A stretch of DNA of 64,000 bases from Nymphaea colorata (taxonomy: Eukaryota > Streptophyta > Magnoliopsida > Nymphaeales > Nymphaeaceae). The translations under genes and the position numbers were made by a program. The notes beneath the pieces were generated by a model that did no database searches, was not told the origin of the DNA, and saw only the letters and a program-made list of their open reading frames with translations. Below, in pieces: positions 32,984 to 44,625 of the stretch. The stretch covers positions 289,528-353,527 of the forward strand of contig NC_045140.1 in assembly GCF_008831285.2 (NCBI RefSeq), in the 5' to 3' direction. Within the stretch, counting starts at the first letter, position 1. Every line of letters begins with the position of its first letter.

Positions 32984-35900
32984 AGCACAGCAGCAAGAGG
33001 AAGTGGCAGGTCAGAGTGTAGAGGATGTTGAGAAAACAGGCCAAAACCCAGCATAGATGCATAGTCTTAAAAAAAAAAACCCTAAAATTTGGACGATTTT
33101 GGACTCAGTCAACTTTGACGGAGTCCAAAATTGGATGGATTTGGCCTCAGGCTCCTTGACCACAACCGATACGACCAACCCCTCACCAAAGCACTGTCCG
33201 AGGCAGTATTGACACGAGTCAACACTGGTACTTCACTTCAATAGGAGTGACTTTGTGACATAGGTGGATGACATTGTCTGTTGTGAACTTGAGCATAAGG
33301 TGTGTCTTGAACAACAGGGATAAGGGATTGAATGTTTTTTCCTTCAATCAGCAGTACTGTTTCTAAAGGTCTTGTTGGTGGCTGATTTTGTTCTTGGTGC
33401 ACAAGAAGGGCAGAAAGTATGTGTGTGCTTGCTGATGTATGATGATTATTCTACATTTATGGATGTATTTAACTATTTATGTTAAAGATAAAATTTAGTG
33501 GCAGCAGCAGTATTATGCTTAGCACAAATAGTCTCTGGTGGCTGCAAACTCGTCTAGAAGGTCTCATTCCTTTCTTATCACATGCTGTAGGGGAATCAGT
33601 CATTGAGAATCTTGAGGAGGATCATGAATCTATAGGCACAGGCACTTCTGATTATGTCCTTAGTGTCAATCCAGATGCTGAAAATGTTGAGAAGGATCAT
33701 GAAGACATAGGGACTCCTGATTGTGTCCTCAGTGTCAATGCAGATGTTAACTCTGCTATTGAAGTTGAGTGCGAGGAGTATGAGAGTAGTGATGATGAAT
33801 ATAATAGCATTCAAAGGCCTGCATTTTCTGTCGAAGGAGAACCAGATTTTGAATCAGGGCCACCTCAGGATGGCCTTGAATATCTTCGACGTGTCAGGTA
33901 CCTACTACTTCGTGTTCTTTTCATTTATTGATGATTTTGTTTTGTTCTGATGAAAATCAAACTTCTTTTGAAATTTACTTGTTTGTTTGAAATAATTTTT
34001 TCTTTAACATGACTGCTGTATTATGTATTAACACTCTCTGTCCAGAGCACTTCTTGTTGACTTTGCTTGTATTTGTTATTCTCTTTATGCTTATTTACTT
34101 ACACATTTCGTCGTTATTACGTTGAGTAGCAGTGTAATAACATTGAATGTCTTTTTAGGTTCCTGTGAAGTTGTAATTGTGCATAGAAGTTGGTAAGATT
34201 GCATTTTCTAGGAATGGTAACTTGACACTTTTCAGGTTTTGCAGTATTCTTGCTAGGATCATATTACAATTACAAGGTTTTGTTTGGCTGCATCTTCCTG
34301 GCAGACTCACTCAAAAATTTTGAGATGCTATGATACTGTTGCTATGATCGCGTTATGACTGACACAGTTGTGTTTGAAATTCAAAGTGACTCTAAAAATT
34401 ACTGGGTTCTTGACCATTATTAATAGCTTGTGCTGCAGCACTTTAATGGGCTTGAGTTGCGGGAGAAGCAGAAGATCCATTGTTGGGAAACAAAAAACTT
34501 TGTTTGATACCTTCTGTCTCTCATCCTGAACAGTTAACTTGAAACTGGCTGATTGATATGTGATTTTGAGGGCAAAAGAAAGATAATCAAGGGACACTCC
34601 ATTTCCTGCATGGGAAAACCATTTTGGTCTACCTTAAATTTAGGCTGGAACTTGCTGAGGCATTTAGTTGTTTAGTCGAAGCATTGAGCCCTTGCTTTAG
34701 TGGAGATTTACGAGATCCTATGTGAATTTGTTTTATGTGAGAACTGGTTGTTAAACATAAAAAGAAAAGCTTTTAAAGCTCTGGAACATTTGTTGATGTC
34801 GTGGGCTTAATAATGAAATGGTCTTTACTTGTGATGGTAAGCTAGTTCCTTATAGACCTTTTTAGGAGTCCATTAAAGGTTCTAAATTTCTAATCTTGTT
34901 GATTAACATGTTTTTACAAAACTACATCTAAAATTTGAGAAAGATTTTTTATGCACGAATCAGTAATATTACACATATATGAATCCTTATTAGTTGTCTT
35001 TTCTCGTGGGGGTGAGATATTTTTGTTTTTCTTCATTTCAGCTGAATAATGTTGCTCTTTCAGCATTACAGTTTGAACTTTGAGAAGAAGAACGAGATGG
35101 ACATGAAAATGAATACAAATGTTCCATATTTGTATCTTTAGTAACGGATCACTTTGCATGCAGAAAAATTGGGATGTCATAGTTTTGATGGTTTGGATTA
35201 GATAGTAGAATCAAAGTGAATAGTGTTGAATATACTTTGGCAGGTGGGAGGCCATGCAAATTCCAAATGTGAAGGTGGCAAAGCTTGATAAAAGCAAGTT
35301 GAAGGTGGAGCAAACACCTTATATGCCATCAATTCCTGAGATTGCTGATTGCCCAAATGATTTTGTACCATCACAACATTGGGTGGAAACATTTCTAACT
35401 GATTTTTCAGAACTGAAACAGGTAAAGTAGATTCTTGCTTTCCAAAGCAATGGCATTTGATATATTTCATTGCCATGCTTCTCTTTTGGTAGGATTTAGG
35501 GATGACCATGGCCCGTGGGCCTTGGCTCTTTTCAAACTTGGCATGAACTGCATCTTGGACCAGCTTGATGTGGGAAGCAAGTCCTAATGGAAGTCTAGAA
35601 CCTAGGGCTGTTTACTGTTTAGCTCCTTTCATGAGTCTATGTTTTCCCTTTGTTCTAGAAGTAGCTTACATGGTAGACAGTCACGCATGGGGGAGATGTG
35701 ACATTTTCCCGAGGAGCCATGCTGAGAGATGCCATGCGATGTTGCTTATTCCAGGCAATAAATGCTTGTCAGGTTTCCCAGTGGGTTGCACCTATTTTCT
35801 ATCCGTGGCATGAAGCATGTTTTTGCAATTGATTGCCATAAAGCCGTGAAGGCTCCTCAATGGCAATTGATTTCTAGTTTCTTATAATGTGCTTTGTCTG

Positions 35901-36312
35901 TTGCTACACCACATTACAGGCTCTGTCACAAATGGGGGGTTCTGATATCGATGCATCATCATCGAGAAAAATATTGGATAAACAAGGAGGTGAATTCAGG
36001 TTGTCATCTAAGATGCCTTTGTTATCTGTGATCCTCAACCTGGATGCTGTTTCTCAAGCAGCAATTTTGAGGAAGCATGTTCAGGTGCTTGAACATAGCC
36101 AAACATTGTCGAGACGGGACTTGGAATGGGCATTTGCTCTGTTTCTCGCACTGGATGAACCAGTTAATGCAGAGACAGCTGCATCCATCCGATGCTTGCT
36201 GAGAAAATGTGCACATCTCCGTGCATCAAAGGTTGATTATGACGATGATGTTGTAATGATGAATATCATCATAACCATTGCTGGTAAGTATTTTGGCCAG
36301 TCAGACAAATAA
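29986..36312 (+). CDS. GEMIN2: Gemin2 homologue (SMN-complex / snRNP assembly factor)
   Basis: Four exons: 29986-31252, 33591-33897, 35244-35421, 35920-36312, with GT/AG borders and frame kept throughout (714 codons plus stop). The C-terminal half matches Gemin2 (SIP1/Brr1 family): GLEYLRRVRWEAMQIPNV, PSQHWVETFLTDFSE, and the helical domain MPLLSVILNLDAVSQAAILR, DLEWAFALFLALDEP and CLLRKCAHLRASK, ending IAGKYFGQSDK. Gemin2 holds the Sm-protein pentamer during assembly of spliceosomal snRNPs in the cytoplasm. The N-terminal region (residues 1 to about 490) is far longer than in the roughly 280-residue human protein. It contains the plant-like YSIEELLALRLTNVEGQQE block (about residue 303), a tandem 40-residue repeat (338-417) and a second duplicated segment in exon 2. 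The start is the ATG at 29986, since the upstream frame is non-protein-like. Intron 1 is 2.3 kb and repeat-rich. Confidence 0.9.
30997..31236 (+). repeat. 120-bp in-frame tandem repeat within GEMIN2 exon 1
   Basis: Two copies (30997-31116 and 31117-31236) encode 40-residue units beginning DEIAASEQPRKSR and DEISASEQPRKSR, each rich in Lys/Arg (DRKQRKKGLK, DRKQRRRKLK) and ending EVSC(F/S)QVSHT. The frame is preserved, so the duplication lengthens the basic region. Confidence 0.95.
31749..31958. repeat. 104-bp tandem duplication in GEMIN2 intron 1
   Basis: GCAGACTGATGTTAATATGG... through TTTTTTTTTCTGTATACA occurs at 31768 and again at 31872. Each copy contains the inverted repeat ATATGGATT/AATCCATAT around a 3-base loop. 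Confidence 0.93.
32695..32977. repeat. 121-bp duplication and (TA)n in GEMIN2 intron 1
   Basis: TAGAAAGTCATATATGAACA... through CAAACATATACATAT occurs twice with a 121-bp period (32695 and 32816), differing by small indels. It is followed by about 25 TA units (32927-32977). Confidence 0.93.
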
Positions 36313-37850
36313 TATACTTTATGTGTTCTCTGGTATGATAAATAGCATTGTTCTGATCACTATGACCTGCCGCTGGTGAGGATATAGCTGACTTTGGCGT
36401 TCATTGGCTCGATTTCCTGGTCCTTCATTGATCTTTTAGCCATACTTTTGACTGGTATTTCCCAATTATTGCATCTCGGTGGGTTGGATTTTTTTACAAC
36501 TGGACCAACTTGAGAAATCTGTGAGCTGCTTGCAATGGCTGAAGAGTATCGTTTGATGTACTTGTCAATATATATTTTCTGTTATATAGGTAGTTTCTGT
36601 TCATATGGCTTTTTAGAGCTTGTTATTTTGAGACAGTAAGGTTAAATAATGACAAACTTTTTTGTTTTACAAAGTATTTCTTGCATTGTATATTTCTGCA
36701 AATCGATCCTGTTAACCCTAGCAAAGAACTCCATGAAGTTATTGGCCTAAACTCATCCTTGTTGAAACTGTTGATTTTTTTTTTTTGGTAAAGACCAGTC
36801 AAGGGAAACTGAATAAGAAAAAAAAAATGCAAGATGATGATGGTAACGGCACCTGACCTATAGTAACAGAAAAACACGTACCTTATCGAGACGGTGTTTA
36901 ACATGTTACGCTCTTAACTAGCAAGCCCAGACCCACTTTCCATGAAAAGATTAATTCATGTGGATTGTCATGACAGTAACTTTTGAAGCATGTTGACCTT
37001 CTCCTCTCTCATGTTATTATCCTCTTCCTGTTGAGTTCCCTCGTCCTTCTGGTGACAATGTTGTACCGGGTTTTATATAAAATTCAAAGATATGGACCGT
37101 TGAAGATCTTGGAAGATAATGAGAGATTTTCTCAAGTTTCTTTTGGGCTTGGGAAAATTAAAAATTTTACGGCTATGGAAGATGGGGTTATGATCTTTTT
37201 ATTTTTCCTTTTGGCCACTATCCAAACACGGTGGGTTGACTTATTGGTTTAGCTCCATTAACAGGGCGATCTGCACTAACAGAAAAATCGTAGTAATCAC
37301 TTTGCACAAATATTAGCACAAGTACTTTTTACAGTATAGTCCGGGAGACGGGCACGGGAAAGGGAAAAAGAAAAAAAAAAAAAGAATAGACCATCTTAAC
37401 TATGTCGAGAATCGAGCAAAACAGAAGGTCGTTTTGGCTTGTGCATAAAAAGCTCATATTCGTCGGTCTTGCACTTAGGGATGTAAAAGTAGCATTTTTC
37501 CCAGGGGGGATCACCCTCGCATTATTCAGCAGCGAACTTGTACAAAGAATTACAGCACTCTATCGAACATGATAACACTATATAGGCCAGAAAGAGGAAT
37601 TACGTTTAAGAACACCAATGATGTCAGCTTTCTTAGGAAGGCCAGAGACACTCAAGTTGATGAAACCTTTGTTTCCTCCTTTCTGTGTACCAACATACTT
37701 TTCAGTTGCAAATGTACCAACATACTTTTACACATAATCGTACGAGTAACATGCATTTACAGATGTGGTGGGTTGGGCCTTGGGGCCTGAAAAATTGATG
37801 ATGGACCCACGTTTACACAATCGTACAAGTTGTTTTTCTTCTTTCGATTT
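36313..37850. other. Intergenic downstream of GEMIN2
   Basis: 3' flank and AT-rich DNA; no further coding sequence or element recognised. Confidence 0.6.
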
Positions 37851-38880
37851 TCTCTTGCCATCTGCTCAGGGAGAACCATACTGGGGCGACAAACGTGCAG
37901 CTGCGACGCACGGTATCCAGCGACGGTCCTGTCGTCAGCAGCTTGCAGCAGGGGAGCCGGCTGCCATTCTGGCGCTCGGGGCCGTCTTGCCGAAGCACAG
38001 CATCGGGCGGCAACTCTTTTTCCGAGCTGTGGTGATTTGTTGAGGAATCGGCAGCAGTCGGCTGGCCGCTGCTACTGCATCTGCCAGGAATCGCTGGCGA
38101 TATTTATTTGCATGGAAGGCTTTTTGGGCGTAGTAAACTTTGTTCCATTTTATTTAGAAAACTATAGGCTAGATTTATTGAATCATAATACTGGGATGGG
38201 ATGGTCAAGGAGTCATGAAAAGAAGCGAAAGGAGAAGGGGGAGGCCCTGGGAGGAGAAGACGAGCAAGACCGAAGGAGAGGAGGAATCGACGAAGCCGGG
38301 GGAGTAGGAGACAGTCGTGAGAAAGCAAAGGAGGCAAGCAGGCGCCCAAAGGTCGCATTGCCTACAAAAACTTTACGGCAGAGGGATCGGATGAAGTTCA
38401 CATCTGGGAAAAGGAGACCGGCGATGGAGACAAATCCGGAGAAAACCTGAAAGCGCCGTAATGAACATGGAGGAAAGGCGGAATGACAGAAACGATAACA
38501 TCTTGAAGCGAAGAAACCAGGCTAAGCCCCAAACGTTCAAATGACGAACCAAAGCTTGGAGGGCTGCAGCTTCTGGCAGTCGGGAGCGGCTGCAGAACAG
38601 CGCGAAAGAACTAGCACAAAACGCGAAATTAGTTAGCCCATGAAGGGATGCCATCGACAGAGCACCGGCCAGGAAGAGGAAGAGGGCGGCAGGCAAGCAG
38701 ATGGTGAACGCAGCATAGCAAAACCAGCGAGTGGCAGACATCGAATAGCGGGATACTGGAAAACGACCACAGTAGTGGCAGGAAGGAGGCGAGGGGGGAG
38801 GAAGGACGAGTTGCACTAGCCAAGTAGCCGGACGATCGGAAGATGGGCAAAACGACGCGGCCCCAACTCACTACGCGTAC
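37850..38880. other. GC-rich island with uncertain coding content
   Basis: Sharply higher GC than both flanks. The minus strand has an open stretch at 38816-38373 whose translation includes a hydrophobic, membrane-like segment (WFCYAAFTICLPAALFLFLA). The plus strand has a Lys/Glu-rich frame at 38190-38450. Neither resembles a family I know, and neither has clear splice context. It could be a captured gene fragment, a transposon interior or a small gene. Confidence 0.35.
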
Positions 38881-40608
38881 CCGATGGCAGCGATATTTGT
38901 TATAATGTCAAAAACTAAAATTTTAGATGCTAAAAATTAAGAATTTATTAAAACACATACTTCCTTGGATGTGTATATATGGTTTTATAAGCACAAGAAT
39001 ATGTAAATTGTTTTTAAAATCTACATAAAATCTTAATTGTACATCACGAAACCATGTTTGAAGTTAATTAAACCATGTTTCTAAGTGATCATTAATTTTT
39101 CAACATGGAGACTCTGTTTGTTCAATTATTTTTGTAAGGGAAAACACTCATCATCGTTTAAAAAGTTATTTTCCAAGTAATCCTAACATTTCGACTAATC
39201 AATGTTACAAAAATGGTTACTGAACCGAATTGGCAACGCTCCAATTCCCCGATTCAACTGATTCGAATGTGAATCAGCCAATGATATTTAAAAGTAACTT
39301 TTACGCATAAATGAAAAATTACATGATTTATAATTCAAAATATAAAACATCTTGATGCTTTTAAATAGTCGAGCGCCCACATGTGGGCACCCTTGAATTA
39401 GCCACCGAATCAATCTTTTAATCGGCAGCTTCAGGCCGATTCTGAAAACATTGGTCTAGCCTGCTATTTTTCAAATTTGGGATTTTTCAGTCATCGACCT
39501 TAAGAATGGGTTTGTCAACTTAAGGAAAAAGGAGGATGGAACTTGAAAAGAGATGGATGAACTTGAAAAATCTTTAATAAGGTGGGACTATTATAGGAAA
39601 AAAAAAAACTCATTCAAAACAGCATCGAGTCACAAAAGAATAATATTTGGTGGTCCGATGATAGAAGAAGTCTTTCAATACAAAAATCCAACAAGGATAT
39701 CATATCATTATCATATTTAATAAATAGTAATAACAATATCAATAGCTTTTTTCATCGTATGAGAGAGCACACCAGTATCTTTCTAGCAAAATTGTGCGAG
39801 CAGTTTCTTTCTCGATAGGCAAGCATTGCGAAGACAAAATGCACATAAAAATAAGGGCCAAACACCTACCAAAGGAAACTAATTATTTCGAGAGGCATAA
39901 GAAAGTTAAATGCACTAACATAAAATAAATTTAAATCATTTTACATTCCCATTCCCCGAAGGATCATGATGGATGTGAATCAGACAGAACTAATACGTTC
40001 ATTTCAGTTAGACATTATTGCCTTTATAAATGAATATGATTGTATTGTACCATTGATAAATAATGGAAATACTACAACTAAATTCCCGTATAACTGCACC
40101 TAAATGAATGTTAGGGAGATTCAAAATCCTGCAACAAAGATTAACACAACGTAAGATCGATAAGAATGGCAATAGCTGTAAACCACAAACTATCTTGAGT
40201 TTTTGACATTTCAAAAAATTGATCCTTAGAGTTTGCATTTGCATATTCAAGCATATCTCAGTCAAAGACAACTAGGGCGAGATTAACACTAATAAGCAAA
40301 CAGAACATCTGCATTTATGGAACCCACAAAAATTAGAAGACAATTATCTCATCCTCAATTTCTTCTAACTACAACATAGAGATGCATGGCAGCTGGATAT
40401 CACATTATTTGAGACATCACATGTCAGGTGAACAAGGTTTAATCGCTCCAAATTGCTTGTCTAATTAAGGAGGAATGAAATCATAGAGCAAGCAAGCTAA
40501 GGACACCAAAAAAAATTCATCTCAGTTCAAGATGTACATAAGCAGGAGGTCAGGAAAGTTATGCAGGCTTGCCCTCAGCTCTAACATCATGACTGGTGAA
40601 TATCAGTT

Positions 40609-40668
<60 letters not shown>

Positions 40669-40894
40669 CCAGGCATCTTTGCACCTAAAGCATTTTGAGG
40701 GGCGGGGAACTGCCTCTTTGATTTTATTCACATAAGGAAAGCCTACTAGGGGCTGAAGAGAAATAAAGGTTAAAGCAACAATGATCAACCCATCTTCATT
40801 GAACAAGGATTAACCTAAACAACGTTCACTTGGTTCTTGCACACACATGCATGCATATTCCTCAGAAAGGATGAGAACAAAGTCAAGGATTGGC
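38881..40894. other. AT-rich intergenic with (GA)n
   Basis: No coding sequence is recognised. A perfect GA run of about 26 repeats lies at 40611-40663, roughly 230 bp beyond the stop codon of the minus-strand gene at 40895, so it may fall in that gene's 3' untranslated region. Confidence 0.6.
40611..40663. repeat. (GA)n microsatellite
   Basis: About 26 uninterrupted AG units; CT on the transcribed strand of the neighbouring minus-strand gene. Confidence 0.98.
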
Positions 40895-43800
40895 TCATCC
40901 AGAAAAGTTGAACTGTTCAGCATATAAACCAAGATCTTTTAATTCTTCATAGGACTCAATTTTACCAAGCTGTGTTGCTGAAATTTCAAAGCATGATAAA
41001 GGTAAAAGAAAAATTGATGAACACGTTATGAAGTAATCTCTCTACAACTTGGAAGTGCATACCAAACCAAGGGCTTCAGCTGCGATGCTTCGACTATGAG
41101 TACTACAGACACCGGTGTAAAGGTTCAACAACTGTTCTCTTTGTGCCAACTTCAGATGCTTTTCAAGACTTTTTGCAACCATTTCCATTTCAGGCTGTGC
41201 ATAGAAGAAAGGGCCTTAATTTGCAGGAGTATAGACATCAAATAACTTCAAAAGAAAGAAGAATGACGAAAGCGTATTATCTTCTCCTAAACTGACCATT
41301 TTATCAACAAGAATAAAAGATCATGTATATCTCTGGTTGGTAGGATACATACAGAATGTTCATCAGGGAGAAATGTCTGAAGAACAAGACATATTTTCTG
41401 AAGCTCCTGAAGTGACTGAGATCTCTCACCCTGCATCTCCAATGCCTGCAGCAAGGTGACGCCCATACTTCTAAAAGTAGTCCACAAGCAAAAACAAGAT
41501 TTATTATGAAAAATGTAATTTAATGGAAAAAACTGGACACACCAAACAGAGATCAGCTGCAACGACTACGCTACTAAACAGTTATTTGCTGGCAGTGGAA
41601 CAACAAACACTCATTTCCCTTCTTCACTTACGAAGAGGTTCCTGAAAAGGCCTGTTGATTTATTCCGTTTGGATGGGGGTCCAACCCAAATCTCATGTGG
41701 GTTATGTTGTGCCTTGTATGCATCTAAGCAGTGGCCAGCTTGTTATTTCTGTGCTTCATGTTGCATTAAGTCATATAAAAAGGTGTGAATGAGGAAACAC
41801 CTAAAGCTTCAGAGGTTGTCATTAACTGCTCAAAAATCAATTTTCTTGCCTTCTCTTCTGATGTCAAGATCTAACAGTTCCATAAGATCAATCCGCTTAA
41901 TTTGCAAGCCCAAGTGGGGCACAGAAGTAAGTTCATATGATGGGAGGAGTGGAATAGGCACTTACATATGCAGATTTTGAGCAGAAAGTATATAATCATC
42001 TATTGATTTCATTTACACCACATTCAAAGGACCAGAGCATATCAAACAATTCCATAATGAGCGTCATTAGATTTTGATAGAGCAAACTTAAGTCTGCCTG
42101 CTGACCTCTGAGCTTGAAGAAATTATATATTTTCTGCAAAGAATAGCAACTTGCTGCACATGCATCCTCCTAGTTATAGTTCATCCCAGGCACAGCAGAA
42201 AATACACATGCATATACATAAAAAGTAAAAACACCAAAAAGAAAAAAAAAAGACACATCTCTCACATGCATGAGAAATGTCAAAACATCCTGAAAGTACA
42301 GAAAACCAATTGACAGAAACACCGATGTTAGAATAAGATCTCCCTGACAGCTTTATATCATAAGAGGAGTCCAGAAGAACATTGAGAAGGCAAGTCCAAA
42401 TTTGTGCAGAAGAAAATAAAAGCAACCATCCCACAATCATAATCCGTACAGAACTTTCCAACAATAAAACGAATATGCATAAAGATTTCATAGCAACATT
42501 ACAAGCTCAACTACCCAAACTAGGACAGAGAATCATGTCTGAGACAAGTGCACTCAAAAGGACAAAAAAATTGAACACATTATGTAAGAGTCATTAAAAC
42601 AATGAAGCAGAACCAACGTGTTCAACAACCAGGGTCGACACCAAAATGTATAGCATGCATATCAAAAGAAGAATAGTTTCCTTACCCAAGCCTGCAAAAA
42701 TAATGATCGGACACGCGCTGCCACAGATGCAGAAATGATAGTTGAAGCACGGATATTTTCAAGACCTATGTTTTCTGCAAGCCCAGCTAAAAAATGTGGG
42801 GCATCCTCTCCATCAACTTGAACCATGGCTTTGTCCCATATTTTGCTGAAGGAATAAGAGAAATACCATAAGGCACCCAAAAAATCTTATATAGGATGAA
42901 TACATCACAACTGGATAAGGTGGCTCAATTAAGGGAATAAAGTGAGTACCTGCAACATATGTCCAAAACAAAGTTCACTGAAGCGCGGTAAAAGGAATCC
43001 CTTGTATTTAATGTGTCAAATGAGACTCTTGCACCACTAGCTCTGCACACTCGACGAAGCTGAATGTTGAAAAGAGAAAACCAAAGTGCCTGTTAATAAT
43101 CCTCAGTCCAAAGCCAAGCATAAAAAGCAAAGTATTAAAGCTACTCGGTGTAATACACTAATAGCCAGACAATACGAAACACACCCAATTATCAAGACTG
43201 AGAAATCAGACACCTGCTGGGCCACATTTCAATTATACAAATTGAAAAAGAAAACAAGGTAGCATTTGAAACCATACATATGACAGTTTTAAAAAAGCAT
43301 TGAAAGTTTCAAACCAGTGACACAGAAAACATGTTTTATTAAAAAAGGAAAGCAAAAAAAAAAGGTAACAGGTCAGCAAAGGAAAGGGTTTTTTTCTTTC
43401 TTTTAAGAGCACCAAAACATAAAATGGGAAAAAACACATTTTCTGAGTTTTCTTGTTTTATTTTTTGCCTTTTTTTGCATTTTACATTTTCTAGTTACCA
43501 TATTGATATTTTCACATTTGTTATTTTTAGGATCTTTCCTTTTTTAACTTTTTAAAAATTTGTCGAGCTTTTCCCGATAACAACAACTCTGCCATATTAA
43601 ACCTGAGAAAAGTCTCGCTGTTTAATACCCATAGACAATATACATTTAATTCAAGCAGGAATTTGGGTATACAATATGCAAATGGTTGAGCAACTTGTCA
43701 TACATCCAACATTGTGAGAGTATTAATGACAGTTCGTTAAAACAGCCCAACAAGGGTGTAGTTATGGAAATGATATTTGGACATGCATGTAAGTGGAATA

Positions 43801-44555
43801 AAGTAATTTTAGAAATAAAAGAAAGGAGGTTGATAGAAACTTCACTAACTTGCAATATATCATCATCTGTAATATCCCTTCCCATCAGTCTATTATTCAT
43901 GATTGCTGGAGATCAAGGAGACCATACATTTAGAATGAAAAATCTCCCAAGACTTCATTTACTCACACATGTCCAAGAGATATGAATGAAGTATTTACCT
44001 AGAAAAGAAAGAAAGAAACCTTGTGATATTCATGGAACTATCCAAGTTACAAAAGTGGCAAGATACACACAACAGTAAGGAAAAGGAAAAAGAGAGAAAT
44101 CATAACAAGAACATCCCAAAAGGAAATGACTTGCACAGAAAATAAGAACATATAGCTGTGATGTGGACTGAAACAAACCGTAAGTTCAAAGCAAAAAACA
44201 TTTACATCAATATAATCAACCAAATCCAGAATAGAGAGTACAAACTAACCTCAAATCTTACGAATAAATACAAGACGCTGCCAGAACCTAGCATCTTAAG
44301 TTTATGTTAGAGCTTCACCTTCTTGTTTCAGGAAAGCCTTCTCCGATTTTATCCTAGATATAATCCTTTCAATGCATAGCATTTGAGAGAATACTAAGAC
44401 AATATATAATAACCAAACCAATGTTATTTTTAAGTGGCCCCATCCTTTCTAGTTTCTGCAAGAGAATCGCCCTCTGATGGGAAAAGACCAATTTCTCATA
44501 GCTCAGATTGTCAGAATATATAACAAGATATATGCAATTAATTATATATACATAC

Positions 44556-44625
<70 letters not shown>

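Noticed and set aside
33479-33590. Upstream extension of GEMIN2 exon 2
   Set aside because: The acceptor at 33590 (TTCCTTTCTTATCACATGCT then GTAG) has the best pyrimidine tract, keeps frame with exon 1, and the extension lacks family likeness.
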